Assembly (NCBI GenBank): GCA_040768665.1
Contig: JAXGMN010000016.1
Location: 1-64,000, forward strand
Length of the DNA stretch: 64,000 bases
From: JABWBD01 sp040768665
Lineage (GTDB): Bacteria; Planctomycetota; Planctomycetia; Pirellulales; Thermoguttaceae
Direction of reading: 5' to 3'
Shown here piece by piece: positions 50,670-60,213 of the stretch. Each line of letters begins with the position of its first letter. Within the stretch, counting starts at the first letter, position 1. Below the pieces are notes generated by a model. The model worked only from the letters and a program-made list of their open reading frames with translations, was not told where the DNA came from and ran no database searches. A program made the position numbers and the translations under genes.

Positions 50670-53600
50670 ATGTCTCGGCTTGTTGCGAGTCTTTTCTGCC
50701 TGGTTGCCCCGTCTTGCGTGGTCTCCTTGGCCCTGGCAACTCCGTCGACTATGGAACCATTGTCCGACGGCGCGTATGTCGTCCGCGACGACCAGGGCAA
50801 CTGGGGCGGCACCACGACGGGAATCACGCACCAGCGCGGCCCGGACTACCAAGCCAAGAAAATCCTCGATCTCAGCGCGGTGCCGCAGGATGTCTGGAAT
50901 GCCGCCCAGGAAGTCCGCCTATCCGCCTACTTCACAGTCCGCGACTATTCGGCAGTCGAACGGCCACAGCCAAACGGCCTCGACGAGTCGTTCGAGGTCG
51001 TCGTGAACGGCAAGGCCCATCCGGTGCTCACCAGTGGCGATCTGCCGGTGTTCAACGAGCGCGGGGCGGGTGGAAGCGGCTTCCGCTGGCACGACTTTCC
51101 TCTTCCGAAGAGCGATTTCGTTCGAGGTCCCAACGAGATCGTCTTCCGCATGTTGCCGGTTGAAAAGAAACCGCCCGACGACTACCTCTACCTCGGCATC
51201 GACAATACCGTTCCGACCGCCAACAGCTTCGTCAAGTTCAGCAAGGCCGGCAAGTGGCAGCAGGACAAGCTTACGGCCACCGGCGGCCAGGGCGAGTACA
51301 TGGTGCGGCTTTACCTGCTTACCGGCCCGCGCAGGATTGAGGCCGCCTGGTCGGCCGAAGAGGACCGGTTGGACGATCCGGCGGGCATCTTCCAGTACGC
51401 CGGTTCCCATACCGGCGCACCGCGTGCGGAGTGGAACGTCGATCGGTTGGATCCTTGGTCGCCACTGAAGATCACGATGGAAATCGATGGCGACCAACCC
51501 TTTGAATTTCGCTGGTTGAACGACGAGCGGGAGCCGGTCTCGCCTCCCGTCAAGGCCATAGGACCGCGGTTCACTGCCACGCTCGCCCCGGATCAGGATC
51601 CCCGCACCTCGGGTGTTCAACTCGATCGATCCGTTTCCCTGGTACGGATTCAGCTCGAGGCCGCCAAAGACTACCACCCCCAGCCAACCAAGATCGACAT
51701 GGCCCCGGCGATGGCGCCGTCGCGCGGTGCTGAGGCGCAACGCCCGGCGTCGTGGCGGATCGAGGGCCAGAGCATCATCCTGGAAAACAACAACCTCCGG
51801 TGCCGCTTCGAACGATCCGACGAGAAGTTCCTCCGGCTCGTGTCGCTCTACAACGAGTTCACTGCGTCGGAGATGGTTCGCGCCCCCGACGACAGCGCAA
51901 TCCTCCTGGTCGAAGTGGACGGCAAACGCTATGCGGGCTCGCGCGACTTTGTCTGCCGGTCGATCACTCCTGCCAACGGGCGACAGGGTTTCACGGCAAC
52001 GCTGACCTGCGAAGCGGCCGGCCTGGAGGCCGAGCTTTCCGTGTGGATCGACGACGCCTTACGGATGGGCCTCAAGCTGGCCAACCGCTCCGACGTACCG
52101 GTCCATTTCAAGACCGCCTTTCCGCACCTCTCGGGACTGACGGTTTCCGGAGACCCGGCAGGCGACTACTACTTCTTCCCCTGGGGCGGCGGGATCATCG
52201 CGGATGTTCCGGCCCTCATTCGCCGCGGCTACGGCGATCACGAGGCCCTGTTTCAGTTGATCGACCTGTTCAGTCCGACCCAAGGCGGCGGGCTGGCGGT
52301 CCGGTGTACCGACGACGACGGCCGCCACAAGGTCCTGGCTCTGCGCAAGCACCTTCCCGGCAAACAGGAAGTCAACGGCGATCGGAGCCATCCGCCGACC
52401 ACCGACGAGTTCAAGTGGGTCAACTCGCTCGGCCAGATCCCCGGCATTGGTCTGACCTACGAGTATCTCCGCCGTACCCGCGAACCCGGGAAGACCTTTG
52501 CCGTGAAGGACGTGGCGATTCAAGCCCACGCCGGCGACTGGCGCGGACCGATGAAGGATTACGCCGACTGGTGCCACCGCGTGTGGAAGTTCCGTCCCTA
52601 TCCGTCGAAGCTCAAGCCGATCCACAATATGATCGCCGCCGGATGGGGCAAGAGTCCGTTGTTCGCCGAGGGGAAGTACCGCACCGATTTCGTCAAGCCT
52701 CGCTGCGATTGCATCGAATTGATGTCGTGGTGGGACTGGTCGCCGCTGGGCCCGTTCGCTACGCCTTTCGACCAGCTCGAGCAGAAGATCGGCGAGGCTG
52801 CCTGCAAGCGGTGGCAGAGCTATTTCCTCCCCGATCCGGTCACCGGCGACTTGATGTTTTCGAACAACCCTGGCGATTACGACGGCTACAACGAGCGGTG
52901 GGGCGGATTGCCCGCGCTCCGCGACGCGATCGAAACCTATCGCCGCATGGGTGCGATGGTCACCCTTTACACCGATCCCTTCCGTGCCGATTACAACACG
53001 AAGTTCGGTCGCCAGTATGGCGAGCAGTGGGGCATCGTCCAGGCCGACGGCAAGCCCCAGTCGCACTACGAAGCCTGGAATCCTTGCCTCGACGTGGCCG
53101 ACTACCGGCAGTGGGTTGCCGAGACCATGGGCCGCGTCATCCTCGAAACCGGCGCCGACGGCATCCGGCTCGACGAATACGGCCACCGCGGGTCGGCCTG
53201 CTTCAGCACGCTGCACAAACATACCTACGCCGAAACCGGGACGACCGAGTGGCAGCGGGCGGTCGCCGAATCGACGAAGCTCGTTCGCCAGTCCATGGAC
53301 CAGGCGAAGCCCGGCTCGGTTTTGACCACGGAACATCCGGGCTACGATTATTTGTTGCAGTATCTCGAGGGCTGCATCACCTACGACCTCACCGTGCAGG
53401 CCACGGAACTGCGGCCGTTGGAGTGCAATCTCCAGCGTTTCTACTTCCCCGAGTGCAAATCCTACGAATTGGACCACCGCGGGGCCGACCGCCAGCACCG
53501 CAAACGGTTCTGGAACGCTGTCGAATCGTTCGGCAGCTATTATCCGCTGGCCTACGACCAGATCCTCCGCGAGAACGAGGACGTCCTTGCCGGCTGCGAG

Positions 53601-54101
53601 TGCGAACCGCTAATCCCGACCACAACGCAGTTCGTTTATGCCAACCGGTTCCGGGACGGCGAAAAGACGATCTTCACGCTCTACAACGCCACCGGCCACA
53701 CCTTCTGTGGGCCAGCTCTGCCGATTCAGGTTGCATCCGGCGAGCACGTATTCGACCTGCTCCGCGCGTGCGAGGCCGATTGCCGGCCGGCGCGCGACGG
53801 AACCGTCGTTACCGTCGTTCACACGCTGCTCGCCCAAGGCGACGTCGGATGCCTTGTGCGGTTGCCCAAGCGGTTGACGGTCGAGCGGACGGGCGATGCG
53901 GTCAAAATCGCCGCCGCCGGTGTTCAGAGCGACTGGCAGATCGCGATCTGCGATGCCGACGGCCAATCGCTCGCGAGCAAGTCGGCCGGCCCGATCACGG
54001 AATTCGGGCTTGGCGGACTGTCGCAGGAGGTGAAGCCGGTGTGCGTTAAACTGCTCGCCGGCTCCCAGCTCATCGATATCGCGGCCCTGCCGCAGAACTG
54101 A
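50670..54101 (+). CDS. large secreted glycoside-hydrolase-like protein
   Basis: A 1143-residue exported protein with a signal peptide (SLFCLVAPSCVVSLALATPS). The N-terminal 330 residues form beta-sandwich domains with PNGLDESFEVVVNGKAHPVL. The middle (about 370-600) resembles galactose-mutarotase/sugar-binding domains (GLKLANRSDVPVHFKTAFPH). A TIM-barrel-like domain spans about 640-1000, with CDCIELMSWWDWSPLGPFAT and GADGIRLDEYGHRG, where the Asp and Glu are likely catalytic as in DUF6259 and alpha-galactosidase-like families. A small beta domain closes the protein. I could not assign a substrate. It fits polysaccharide degradation by a planctomycete. Confidence 0.72.
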   Translation: MSRLVASLFCLVAPSCVVSLALATPSTMEPLSDGAYVVRDDQGNWGGTTTGITHQRGPDYQAKKILDLSAVPQDVWNAAQEVRLSAYFTVRDYSAVERPQPNGLDESFEVVVNGKAHPVLTSGDLPVFNERGAGGSGFRWHDFPLPKSDFVRGPNEIVFRMLPVEKKPPDDYLYLGIDNTVPTANSFVKFSKAGKWQQDKLTATGGQGEYMVRLYLLTGPRRIEAAWSAEEDRLDDPAGIFQYAGSHTGAPRAEWNVDRLDPWSPLKITMEIDGDQPFEFRWLNDEREPVSPPVKAIGPRFTATLAPDQDPRTSGVQLDRSVSLVRIQLEAAKDYHPQPTKIDMAPAMAPSRGAEAQRPASWRIEGQSIILENNNLRCRFERSDEKFLRLVSLYNEFTASEMVRAPDDSAILLVEVDGKRYAGSRDFVCRSITPANGRQGFTATLTCEAAGLEAELSVWIDDALRMGLKLANRSDVPVHFKTAFPHLSGLTVSGDPAGDYYFFPWGGGIIADVPALIRRGYGDHEALFQLIDLFSPTQGGGLAVRCTDDDGRHKVLALRKHLPGKQEVNGDRSHPPTTDEFKWVNSLGQIPGIGLTYEYLRRTREPGKTFAVKDVAIQAHAGDWRGPMKDYADWCHRVWKFRPYPSKLKPIHNMIAAGWGKSPLFAEGKYRTDFVKPRCDCIELMSWWDWSPLGPFATPFDQLEQKIGEAACKRWQSYFLPDPVTGDLMFSNNPGDYDGYNERWGGLPALRDAIETYRRMGAMVTLYTDPFRADYNTKFGRQYGEQWGIVQADGKPQSHYEAWNPCLDVADYRQWVAETMGRVILETGADGIRLDEYGHRGSACFSTLHKHTYAETGTTEWQRAVAESTKLVRQSMDQAKPGSVLTTEHPGYDYLLQYLEGCITYDLTVQATELRPLECNLQRFYFPECKSYELDHRGADRQHRKRFWNAVESFGSYYPLAYDQILRENEDVLAGCECEPLIPTTTQFVYANRFRDGEKTIFTLYNATGHTFCGPALPIQVASGEHVFDLLRACEADCRPARDGTVVTVVHTLLAQGDVGCLVRLPKRLTVERTGDAVKIAAAGVQSDWQIAICDADGQSLASKSAGPITEFGLGGLSQEVKPVCVKLLAGSQLIDIAALPQN

Positions 54102-54109
54102 TCCTCTCC

Positions 54110-55357
54110 ATGCCCATCGTCGTCCAACTGACTCCGGCCGGCCGCGGCGCCGTGGCGACGCTCCTGGTGGAAGGCCCCGCCGCGCGCGACCTCGTGGCCA
54201 TGCATTTCCGGCCGGCCGCTGGGCGGACACTGGCGTCGTATGCTCCCGAACGGGCGTCTTTCGGCCGCTTTGGACCGGAACCGGGCGAGGAGGTCGTCGT
54301 TCATCCAGCATCCGAGCAAGCGGTCGAAATCCATTGCCACGGGGGCCATGGCGCGATAACTCGGCTGACGGATATTCTCACCGCGGCCGGCTGCCGCCTC
54401 GTTGACTGGCGAGACTGGGCTCGCTCGCACCACGAGGATCCGATCACCGCGGACGCCCGCGTCGCCCTGGCCGACGCCCGCACGCAGCGAGCAGCGGAAA
54501 TCCTGCTGGACCAGTACCAGGGTTCGCTCCGCCGCGCGGTCGACGGCGTTGCGGCTCTGCTCGACGATGGCAATGCAGCCGAAGCCGCGCGAGGGCTTGA
54601 TGAACTTCTCGCCCTCGCACCGCTCGGCCTGCACCTGGCGGCGCCTTGGCACGTGGTTCTCGCGGGACCGCCAAACGTCGGCAAGAGCAGCCTGATCAAT
54701 GCCCTGGTCGGCTACCAGCGGGCATTGGTTCATTCGCTGCCGGGCACGACCCGCGACGTAGTCACCGCCACCACGGCGCTGGACGGCTGGCCGGTGGAAC
54801 TCTCCGACACGGCCGGGCTCCGCGCCGGCCATTCGCCCGTCGAACAGGCCGGCATCGCGCTGGCTCGACAACGCCTGGCGACAGCCGATTTGACGGTACT
54901 TGTATTCGACGCAAGCAAGCAGTGGTCCGAGGCAGACCACGGCCTGTTGGCGAGCTACCCCGAGGCGCTGGTCGTGCACAATAAGTGGGACCTGCTGGCC
55001 CTCGCACCGCCGGAACAGACCGACGGAGATCGTGGCCCAAGGGATCGGGAGTCTCGTTCCATCTCGGCCATGGAACGCGCCGGCATGTCGACCGGAGTCG
55101 GGGCTGAGAGGGAAAGAGACCCCCGGCCCCTTGTCGCGGATTCAGAGCGGCCCGGCGGCATCCACACGAGCGCGACCAGGGGCGACGGAATCGAGGAACT
55201 GGCATCGACGATTGCCCATCGGCTCGTGCCTTCGCCGCCGCCGCCCGGGGCGGCGGTGCCCGTTAACGCGAGGCACGTGGAAGCTCTGCAATCCGCCGCG
55301 GTATCGCTGGCGCACGGAGACCCTCACGCAGCTCGCAGGACCCTGGCCTCCGTGTAG
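54110..55357 (+). CDS. MnmE-like GTPase lacking the C-terminal Cys motif
   Basis: A 415-residue protein with an MnmE/TrmE-like plan. The N-terminal part (QLTPAGRGAVATLLVEGPAA, VEIHCHGGHGAITRLTDIL) resembles the folate-binding domain. A helical domain (VALADARTQRAAEILLDQYQ) is interrupted by a G domain with P-loop AGPPNVGKSSLINALVG, GTTRDVVTATT, DTAGLRAG and NKWD. The C-terminus ends DPHAARRTLASV and lacks the C-I/L-G-K motif needed for tRNA modification. The region after NKWD is irregular and Arg/Glu-rich. It is therefore a divergent paralogue, not the tRNA enzyme. It begins eight bases after the glycosidase gene. Confidence 0.75.
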   Translation: MPIVVQLTPAGRGAVATLLVEGPAARDLVAMHFRPAAGRTLASYAPERASFGRFGPEPGEEVVVHPASEQAVEIHCHGGHGAITRLTDILTAAGCRLVDWRDWARSHHEDPITADARVALADARTQRAAEILLDQYQGSLRRAVDGVAALLDDGNAAEAARGLDELLALAPLGLHLAAPWHVVLAGPPNVGKSSLINALVGYQRALVHSLPGTTRDVVTATTALDGWPVELSDTAGLRAGHSPVEQAGIALARQRLATADLTVLVFDASKQWSEADHGLLASYPEALVVHNKWDLLALAPPEQTDGDRGPRDRESRSISAMERAGMSTGVGAERERDPRPLVADSERPGGIHTSATRGDGIEELASTIAHRLVPSPPPPGAAVPVNARHVEALQSAAVSLAHGDPHAARRTLASV

Positions 55358-55397
55358 GGCAGCTTCCGTCCGCCCTAACCTTGCCTGGTCGGCTTCT

Positions 55398-56810
55398 CTA
55401 TTCCCGCGGCAGCACCCGAACCGCCTCATCCGGGTGATCCGTCGTGATGCTTTTCACGCCCCAGGCCGAAAGCGCCCGCATGACCAAGGGATCGTTCACG
55501 GTCCACGTCCAAACCTCAGCACCCCGGCGCTCGAGTTCGGCAATGACGTCGGGAGAAAGAAGGTTGTAGTTGAGGTCGACCATGTGGGTTCCGCAATCGC
55601 GTGCTTCGTTGATAATCCAGTCTGCCCTTTGTTCAGCGTTGCCCGTGAGCTGTTTGCCATACAGCCAGGCACACGGAAGGCTCGGTTCCAGTCGGCGAAC
55701 GTCCTCGACCGCTTGCTTGCTGAACGAGATCACGTAGGCTCTGTCCAGCATTCCCGCCGTGCGCACTGCCTCGACCACTTTCTCGGCAATCCCGTCGGCC
55801 TTGATCTCGATGACGGCCTTGCCACCGCATTTTGCCAGAAGCGCCAGCGCCTCGTCGAGCGTCGGCAGCGGCTCGCCCGCGTACGAGGCATCTTTCCAGC
55901 TTCCCGCGTCGAGCTTCTTCAACTCGGCCAAAGTCAGCTCAGCAACCTTCCCGGTACCGTTGGTCGTACGGTCCACGGTTTCGTCGTGCAGCAGCACGAT
56001 CACACCATCCTTGCTCGCGCGGACATCGAACTCACACGCGTCGGCGCCGGCCTCGATCCCCTTTCGGATCGCAACCAAGGTGTTCTCCGGCGCACTGGCC
56101 GAGAAACCGCGGTGCGCGACGATGTCGCAGGGCTGAGGGGCCACGGCAAGCGGTGGGCTGTCGGGCAGTCGGCGGATCGAAAAGTCGTCGAATCTCGCTC
56201 GGCAGCCGCTGGCCGCCAGCCCCACGCATCCCGCCTGACGTTCCAGGCAGAACGGGCTTTCGATCACCAGCCGCCCGTCGAGGTAGCCGTGCACGGTGCT
56301 ACCGCTCACGATGACCCGCAACCGCCGCGGGTGCCCCAGCTCGCAGTCGCTCGCATCCGAACCACGTTGGCGGACCGACCAGCCCTCGTCCAGCCGGACG
56401 GCAAATTCCACACCGCCCGCCGCCGTGCTCCTCCGCCGCACCGGAAACTGGGACCACGGCGGCGATCCAGCCGGGTCTGCGCGAAAGACGATCGAAACCC
56501 AGCGGGAGTCGTTCTTCACCTCGAGAAACGCGACGGACACCTCGACTTCATAATTCTGCCAGGTCGAATCGCCGAACGTGATCATCGCCTCGCCGCCGGG
56601 TGAGTCGACCACCAGCCCGCCGTTCTCCACTTTCCATTCGCCCGCCACCGTCCGCCAACCTTCGGGAATCCGGCCGTCATTGGACTCGAATGTTTCCATG
56701 CAGTGGCCCTCCGTTCCGGCTACCGCAACGGCCGAAGCCCCAAGCGTCCAGAGCGCGGCTGCAAGTGCCGAAGTGGCCGCCAGCATGGCCCATTGGGATT
56801 GTCGTTTCAT
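55398..56810 (-). CDS. exported glycerophosphodiester phosphodiesterase with N-terminal beta-sandwich domain
   Basis: A 470-residue exported protein with a signal peptide (MLAATSALAAALWTLGASAV). Residues 35-220 look like a DUF1080/LamG-type beta-sandwich (IPEGWRTVAGEWKVENGGLV, YEVEVSVAFLEVKNDSRWVS, LRVIVSGSTVHGYLDGRLVI). Residues 225-468 are a GDPD barrel with IVAHRGFSASAPENTL, GADACEFDVRASKDGVIVLL, HDETVDRTTNGTG, AVIEIKADGIAEKV and TTDHPDEAVRVL. The His, Glu and Asp residues of the metal site are present. It should hydrolyse glycerophosphodiesters or related phosphodiesters outside the cytoplasm. Confidence 0.88.
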   Translation of the reverse strand: MKRQSQWAMLAATSALAAALWTLGASAVAVAGTEGHCMETFESNDGRIPEGWRTVAGEWKVENGGLVVDSPGGEAMITFGDSTWQNYEVEVSVAFLEVKNDSRWVSIVFRADPAGSPPWSQFPVRRRSTAAGGVEFAVRLDEGWSVRQRGSDASDCELGHPRRLRVIVSGSTVHGYLDGRLVIESPFCLERQAGCVGLAASGCRARFDDFSIRRLPDSPPLAVAPQPCDIVAHRGFSASAPENTLVAIRKGIEAGADACEFDVRASKDGVIVLLHDETVDRTTNGTGKVAELTLAELKKLDAGSWKDASYAGEPLPTLDEALALLAKCGGKAVIEIKADGIAEKVVEAVRTAGMLDRAYVISFSKQAVEDVRRLEPSLPCAWLYGKQLTGNAEQRADWIINEARDCGTHMVDLNYNLLSPDVIAELERRGAEVWTWTVNDPLVMRALSAWGVKSITTDHPDEAVRVLPRE

Positions 56811-57142
56811 CGGTCTTATTTCACCGCAATACGTTTTTCGGGAAAAGGGTCAGTATAGGGTGAGCTCCTGATTGCGCCAAAATCTTTTTCCGAGGTAGGA
56901 ACAGTTTGCCCCTCGTTCCATGCCACTCTGCAGGAGGGTTGCTATCCGGTTTTCGGACGGCAGTTACCCCAGACGCCTGCAATCGTCGTCGAATCCCGCC
57001 GTAAAATCCGACCGTTCGGGCGACCACACGAACCTATGCACACTGCCTGCCTCAATCTAAAATGGGGGATTCTGGTTCGTCGCGGCGACCACAAGCATGC
57101 CGGTCCCGTCGCACCGGCGCATTCTCGTTGGGAGACCCTCGC
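56811..57142. other. divergent intergenic region
   Basis: The gap between the GDPD gene and aspS holds the promoters of both. No gene or notable structure was found. An in-frame ATG at 57062 is a possible but less likely start of aspS. Confidence 0.5.
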
Positions 57143-58909
57143 TTGCTTCGTACTCACACTTGCGGAGAGCTTCGGGCGGAAAACATCGGTCAGCAGGTCA
57201 CTCTGAGCGGCTGGGTCGACACGTACCGCGATCACAGCGGCGTCCTTTTCGTGGACCTTCGCGATCGGTACGGCAAGACTCAGGTCGTCTTCGCCCCGGA
57301 AGGCGGCAAAGCTAACTTGTCCGCAGCCAAAAACTTGCGTTCCGAGTACGTGGTCGCGGTCACCGGCAGGGTGGCACCCCGCCCTGAAGGGACAGTCAAC
57401 CCCAAGCTGCCCACCGGGGAAATCGAGGTCCGGGCCGACCGGCTGGAAATTCTCAACAAGAGTCTTACGCCGCCCTTTCATCCCACGGCCAAGGAGCTGC
57501 CCGGCGAGGATCTGCGTCTGAAGCACCGCTACATCGACCTTCGTCGTCCGGAAATGCAGCAGACGCTTCTGCTCCGCCACCGCATGATCAAGATCATGCG
57601 GGACTATTTCGACGAACTGAATTTCATCGACGTCGAGACCCCGGTCCTGGGCCGGAGCACGCCGGAGGGCGCTCGCGACTACCTGGTGCCCAGCCGCGTT
57701 CAGCCGGGCACCTTCTATGCCCTGCCGCAGTCCCCGCAGCTTTACAAGCAGATTCTGATGATCGCCGGGTACGACCGCTACGTCCAGGTCGCCCGCTGTT
57801 TCCGCGATGAAGACCTCCGCGCCGACCGGCAGCCCGAATTCACCCAACTCGACCTCGAGATGGCGTTTGTCACCTCCGAGGACGTGATCGGCGTGATCGA
57901 CGGCCTGATGGCTCGGCTGGTCCGCCAGATTCTCGGCCAGGAGCTCAAGCTCCCATTGCCTCGGATGCTCTACGACGAGGCAATGGAGCGGTTCGGCCAC
58001 GATGCGCCCGATCTGCGATTCGGCATGGAGCTGATCGACGTCACGGATCTCGCCCGCGAGGCCGAATTCCGCGTCTTCCGCGCGGCGGCCGAAGCGGGCG
58101 GCCGCGTGCGGGGGATCAATGCCAAGGGGGCCGGCCCCAGGTATTCTCGCAAGAACATCGACGACCTGACCGCCTGGATCATGCAGGACTTCTCGGCAAA
58201 GGGACTGGTCTGGTTCAAGGTCGAGGAGGGCGGCAAGCTCGCTTCGCCTTCCGCCAAGAACTTCTCCGAAAGCCTGCTCGAACGGATCGCCGAGCGGATG
58301 AACGCCGAACCCGGCGACCTCCTGCTGTTTGTCGCGGATACCTTCGAAATCACGTGCAAAGCCCTCTACGGCATGCGCAAGCGGTTCGGCGCCGAGTTGA
58401 AGCTCTACGACCCGGCTCAGAAGCACTTCTCCTGGGTTGTCGAGTTTCCGATGTTTGCCTACGACGAGGAGGAAGGCGGCTGGGCGGCCATGCACCATCC
58501 CTTCACCGCGCCTCGCCCCCAAGACCGTGAGTTGCTGAAGACCGACCCCGGCAAGTGCCGTGCCCAGGCCTACGACCTGGTGATCAACGGTTACGAGGCA
58601 GGCGGCGGCACCATTCGTATCCACGATCAGGAACTCCAGCAGGAGGTCTTCACCTTGCTGGGGATCGACGCCCAGCAGGCGCAGGAGCGGTTCGGTTTTC
58701 TCCTCGACGCCCTCCGCTACGGGGCGCCGCCCCACGGCGGAATCGCCCTGGGGATCGACCGGCTTGTCATGCTTTTCGGGCAGCAGGACAACATCCGCGA
58801 AGTGATTGCGTTTCCGAAGACCCAGCGAGCCACCGACCTGATGACCGGCGCCCCCGGCGAAGTGGACCTGAAGCAACTGCGGGAACTCTTCATCAAACTG
58901 GATCGCTGA
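57143..58909 (+). CDS. aspS: aspartyl-tRNA synthetase
   Basis: AspRS charges tRNA-Asp. The 588-residue protein is of the bacterial type: anticodon-binding OB domain (LLRTHTCGELRAENIGQQVT), motif 2 with YVQVARCFRDEDLRADRQPE, the bacterial GAD insertion (about 290-410, with GMELIDVTDLAREAEFRVF) and motif 3 (GIALGIDRLVMLFGQQDNIR). The start TTG at 57143 is preceded by GGGAG at 8-base spacing and matches the usual beginning L-R-T-H-T-C-G; an ATG at 57062 would add 27 Arg-rich residues and has no ribosome-binding site. Strict versus non-discriminating specificity cannot be told. Confidence 0.95.
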   Translation: MLRTHTCGELRAENIGQQVTLSGWVDTYRDHSGVLFVDLRDRYGKTQVVFAPEGGKANLSAAKNLRSEYVVAVTGRVAPRPEGTVNPKLPTGEIEVRADRLEILNKSLTPPFHPTAKELPGEDLRLKHRYIDLRRPEMQQTLLLRHRMIKIMRDYFDELNFIDVETPVLGRSTPEGARDYLVPSRVQPGTFYALPQSPQLYKQILMIAGYDRYVQVARCFRDEDLRADRQPEFTQLDLEMAFVTSEDVIGVIDGLMARLVRQILGQELKLPLPRMLYDEAMERFGHDAPDLRFGMELIDVTDLAREAEFRVFRAAAEAGGRVRGINAKGAGPRYSRKNIDDLTAWIMQDFSAKGLVWFKVEEGGKLASPSAKNFSESLLERIAERMNAEPGDLLLFVADTFEITCKALYGMRKRFGAELKLYDPAQKHFSWVVEFPMFAYDEEEGGWAAMHHPFTAPRPQDRELLKTDPGKCRAQAYDLVINGYEAGGGTIRIHDQELQQEVFTLLGIDAQQAQERFGFLLDALRYGAPPHGGIALGIDRLVMLFGQQDNIREVIAFPKTQRATDLMTGAPGEVDLKQLRELFIKLDR

Positions 58910-59024
58910 GCATGGAAACGCTGCCCGCCGAAGTGTTCCGGCGCCTTGACGACATCGCTTTCCGATCTGATAGAATGCGGCTTTTTCCGGACGGAATTCA
59001 TTCGAACCTCGGGAGCCACTGACT

Positions 59025-59900
59025 GTGACTGCTTCGATTCTCGACGGAAAGGCCCTCGCCCGCCGGCTTCGCGATGAGACGGCCCGGAAGGTCGCCGATT
59101 TCGTCCAGGCCCACGGCACCGTTCCCTGCTTGGCGGCCGTTCTGGTCGGGGATGATCCGGCAAGCGAGATTTATGTTCGCAACAAGAGGAAGGCGTGCGA
59201 GCAGGCGGGCATCGAAAGCCGGTTGCACCGCCTCCCGGCAGATACGACCCAGGACGACCTGCTTGGCCTGATCGCCCAGCTTAACGAAGATCGCGAGGTC
59301 AGCGGGATCCTGGTGCAGCTTCCGCTTCCCAAGGGAATCGATGAGAAACGAATTCTCGATGCCGTCCATCCGCTCAAGGACGTCGACGCCTTCCACCCGG
59401 AAAACGTCGGCCGGATTGCGCAAGCCCGGCCTCGGTTCCTCCCCTGTACGCCGCACGGCGTGCAGCAGCTCCTGGTGCGAAACGGCATTCCGATCGCCGG
59501 CAGCCATGTGGTCGTAATCGGCCGCAGCGAAATCGTCGGCAAACCAATGGCCATGATGCTGGTTCAGCGGGGAGACGGTGCGGACGCTACCGTGACCGTG
59601 TGTCACAGCCGCACCAAGGACCTCCCGGCGATCACCCGCCTGGCCGATATCCTGATCGTGGCGATCGGCCGTGCGAAGTTCGTCACCGCCGACATGGTTA
59701 AACCGGGTGCGGTGGTCGTCGATGTCGGCATGAACCGGACCGAAGAGGGCCTGTTTGGCGACGTCGATTTCGAAGCAGTCCGCGAGGTCGCGAGTTGGAT
59801 CACTCCGGTCCCCGGAGGCGTCGGCCCTCTGACGATCGCCATGCTGCTGGAAAACACCCTGGAGGCCGCCCGACAGGCCGCGGCGGCGGTTCGCAACTAG
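59025..59900 (+). CDS. folD: methylenetetrahydrofolate dehydrogenase / cyclohydrolase
   Basis: FolD interconverts methylene-, methenyl- and formyl-tetrahydrofolate. The 291-residue protein starts at GTG 59025 (TASILDGKALARRLRDETAR). Motifs: CLAAVLVGDDPASEIYVRNK with the catalytic Tyr and Lys on YVRNKRKACEQAGI, VQLPLPKGIDEKRILDAVHP, VVIGRSEIVGKPMAMMLVQR and VTPVPGGVGPLTIAMLLENT (read here as ITPVPGG). Its TAG stop is part of a CTAG that borders the repeat element at 59901. A 36-codon frame between aspS and folD is not considered a gene. Confidence 0.95.
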   Translation: MTASILDGKALARRLRDETARKVADFVQAHGTVPCLAAVLVGDDPASEIYVRNKRKACEQAGIESRLHRLPADTTQDDLLGLIAQLNEDREVSGILVQLPLPKGIDEKRILDAVHPLKDVDAFHPENVGRIAQARPRFLPCTPHGVQQLLVRNGIPIAGSHVVVIGRSEIVGKPMAMMLVQRGDGADATVTVCHSRTKDLPAITRLADILIVAIGRAKFVTADMVKPGAVVVDVGMNRTEEGLFGDVDFEAVREVASWITPVPGGVGPLTIAMLLENTLEAARQAAAAVRN

Positions 59901-60185
59901 CACCAAACGGTATTTTCGACTGGAAGTGTCCGTTTTGACACGGCACGGTTTTATAAAGGATGCCCGCGGCTTGTCCGCGGGAGGCTCACGCTTGCCGCTA
60001 CAGGAACCTCCCCGCGTGCCACCCCTTGGTTTCGCCCGCGGCGGCATTGCCGCCGCGGGCGAAACCAAGGGGGATAGCGGCGATCGTGGCGTATGTAGCA
60101 GAGAACGTAACCATCCCGCGGACAAGCCGCGGGCATTCGCGACAGGGCGAAAGTAAATGCCAACAGCCGGAAAAACCGTTTGGTG
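59901..60185. mobile_element. MITE-like element with nested palindromes, flanked by CTAG
   Basis: Terminal inverted repeats CACCAAACGGTATTTTC and GAAAAACCGTTTGGTG bound 285 bp. Inside are successive inverted pairs: GATGCCCGCGGCTTGTCCGC with GCGGACAAGCCGCGGGCAT, and TTGGTTTCGCCCGCGGCGG with its complement around CATTG. CTAG flanks both sides (59897-59900 and 60186-60189), either a 4-bp target duplication or part of the repeats. The left CTAG supplies the folD stop. Confidence 0.75.
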
Positions 60186-60213
60186 CTAGCAACTCTTAGC
60201 CGATGAGGTTTGC

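Noticed and set aside
51752..54049. Second plus-strand frame of 765 codons within the glycosidase-like gene
   Set aside because: Arg/Pro-rich shadow in a different frame of the 1143-residue gene.
58912..59022. 36-codon frame between aspS and folD
   Set aside because: Very short, no ribosome-binding site of note, and no recognisable sequence; treated as the folD leader.
59901..60185. Structured RNA or riboswitch after folD
   Set aside because: The many paired arms are better explained by a palindromic mobile element with terminal repeats and CTAG borders; no known riboswitch core was seen.
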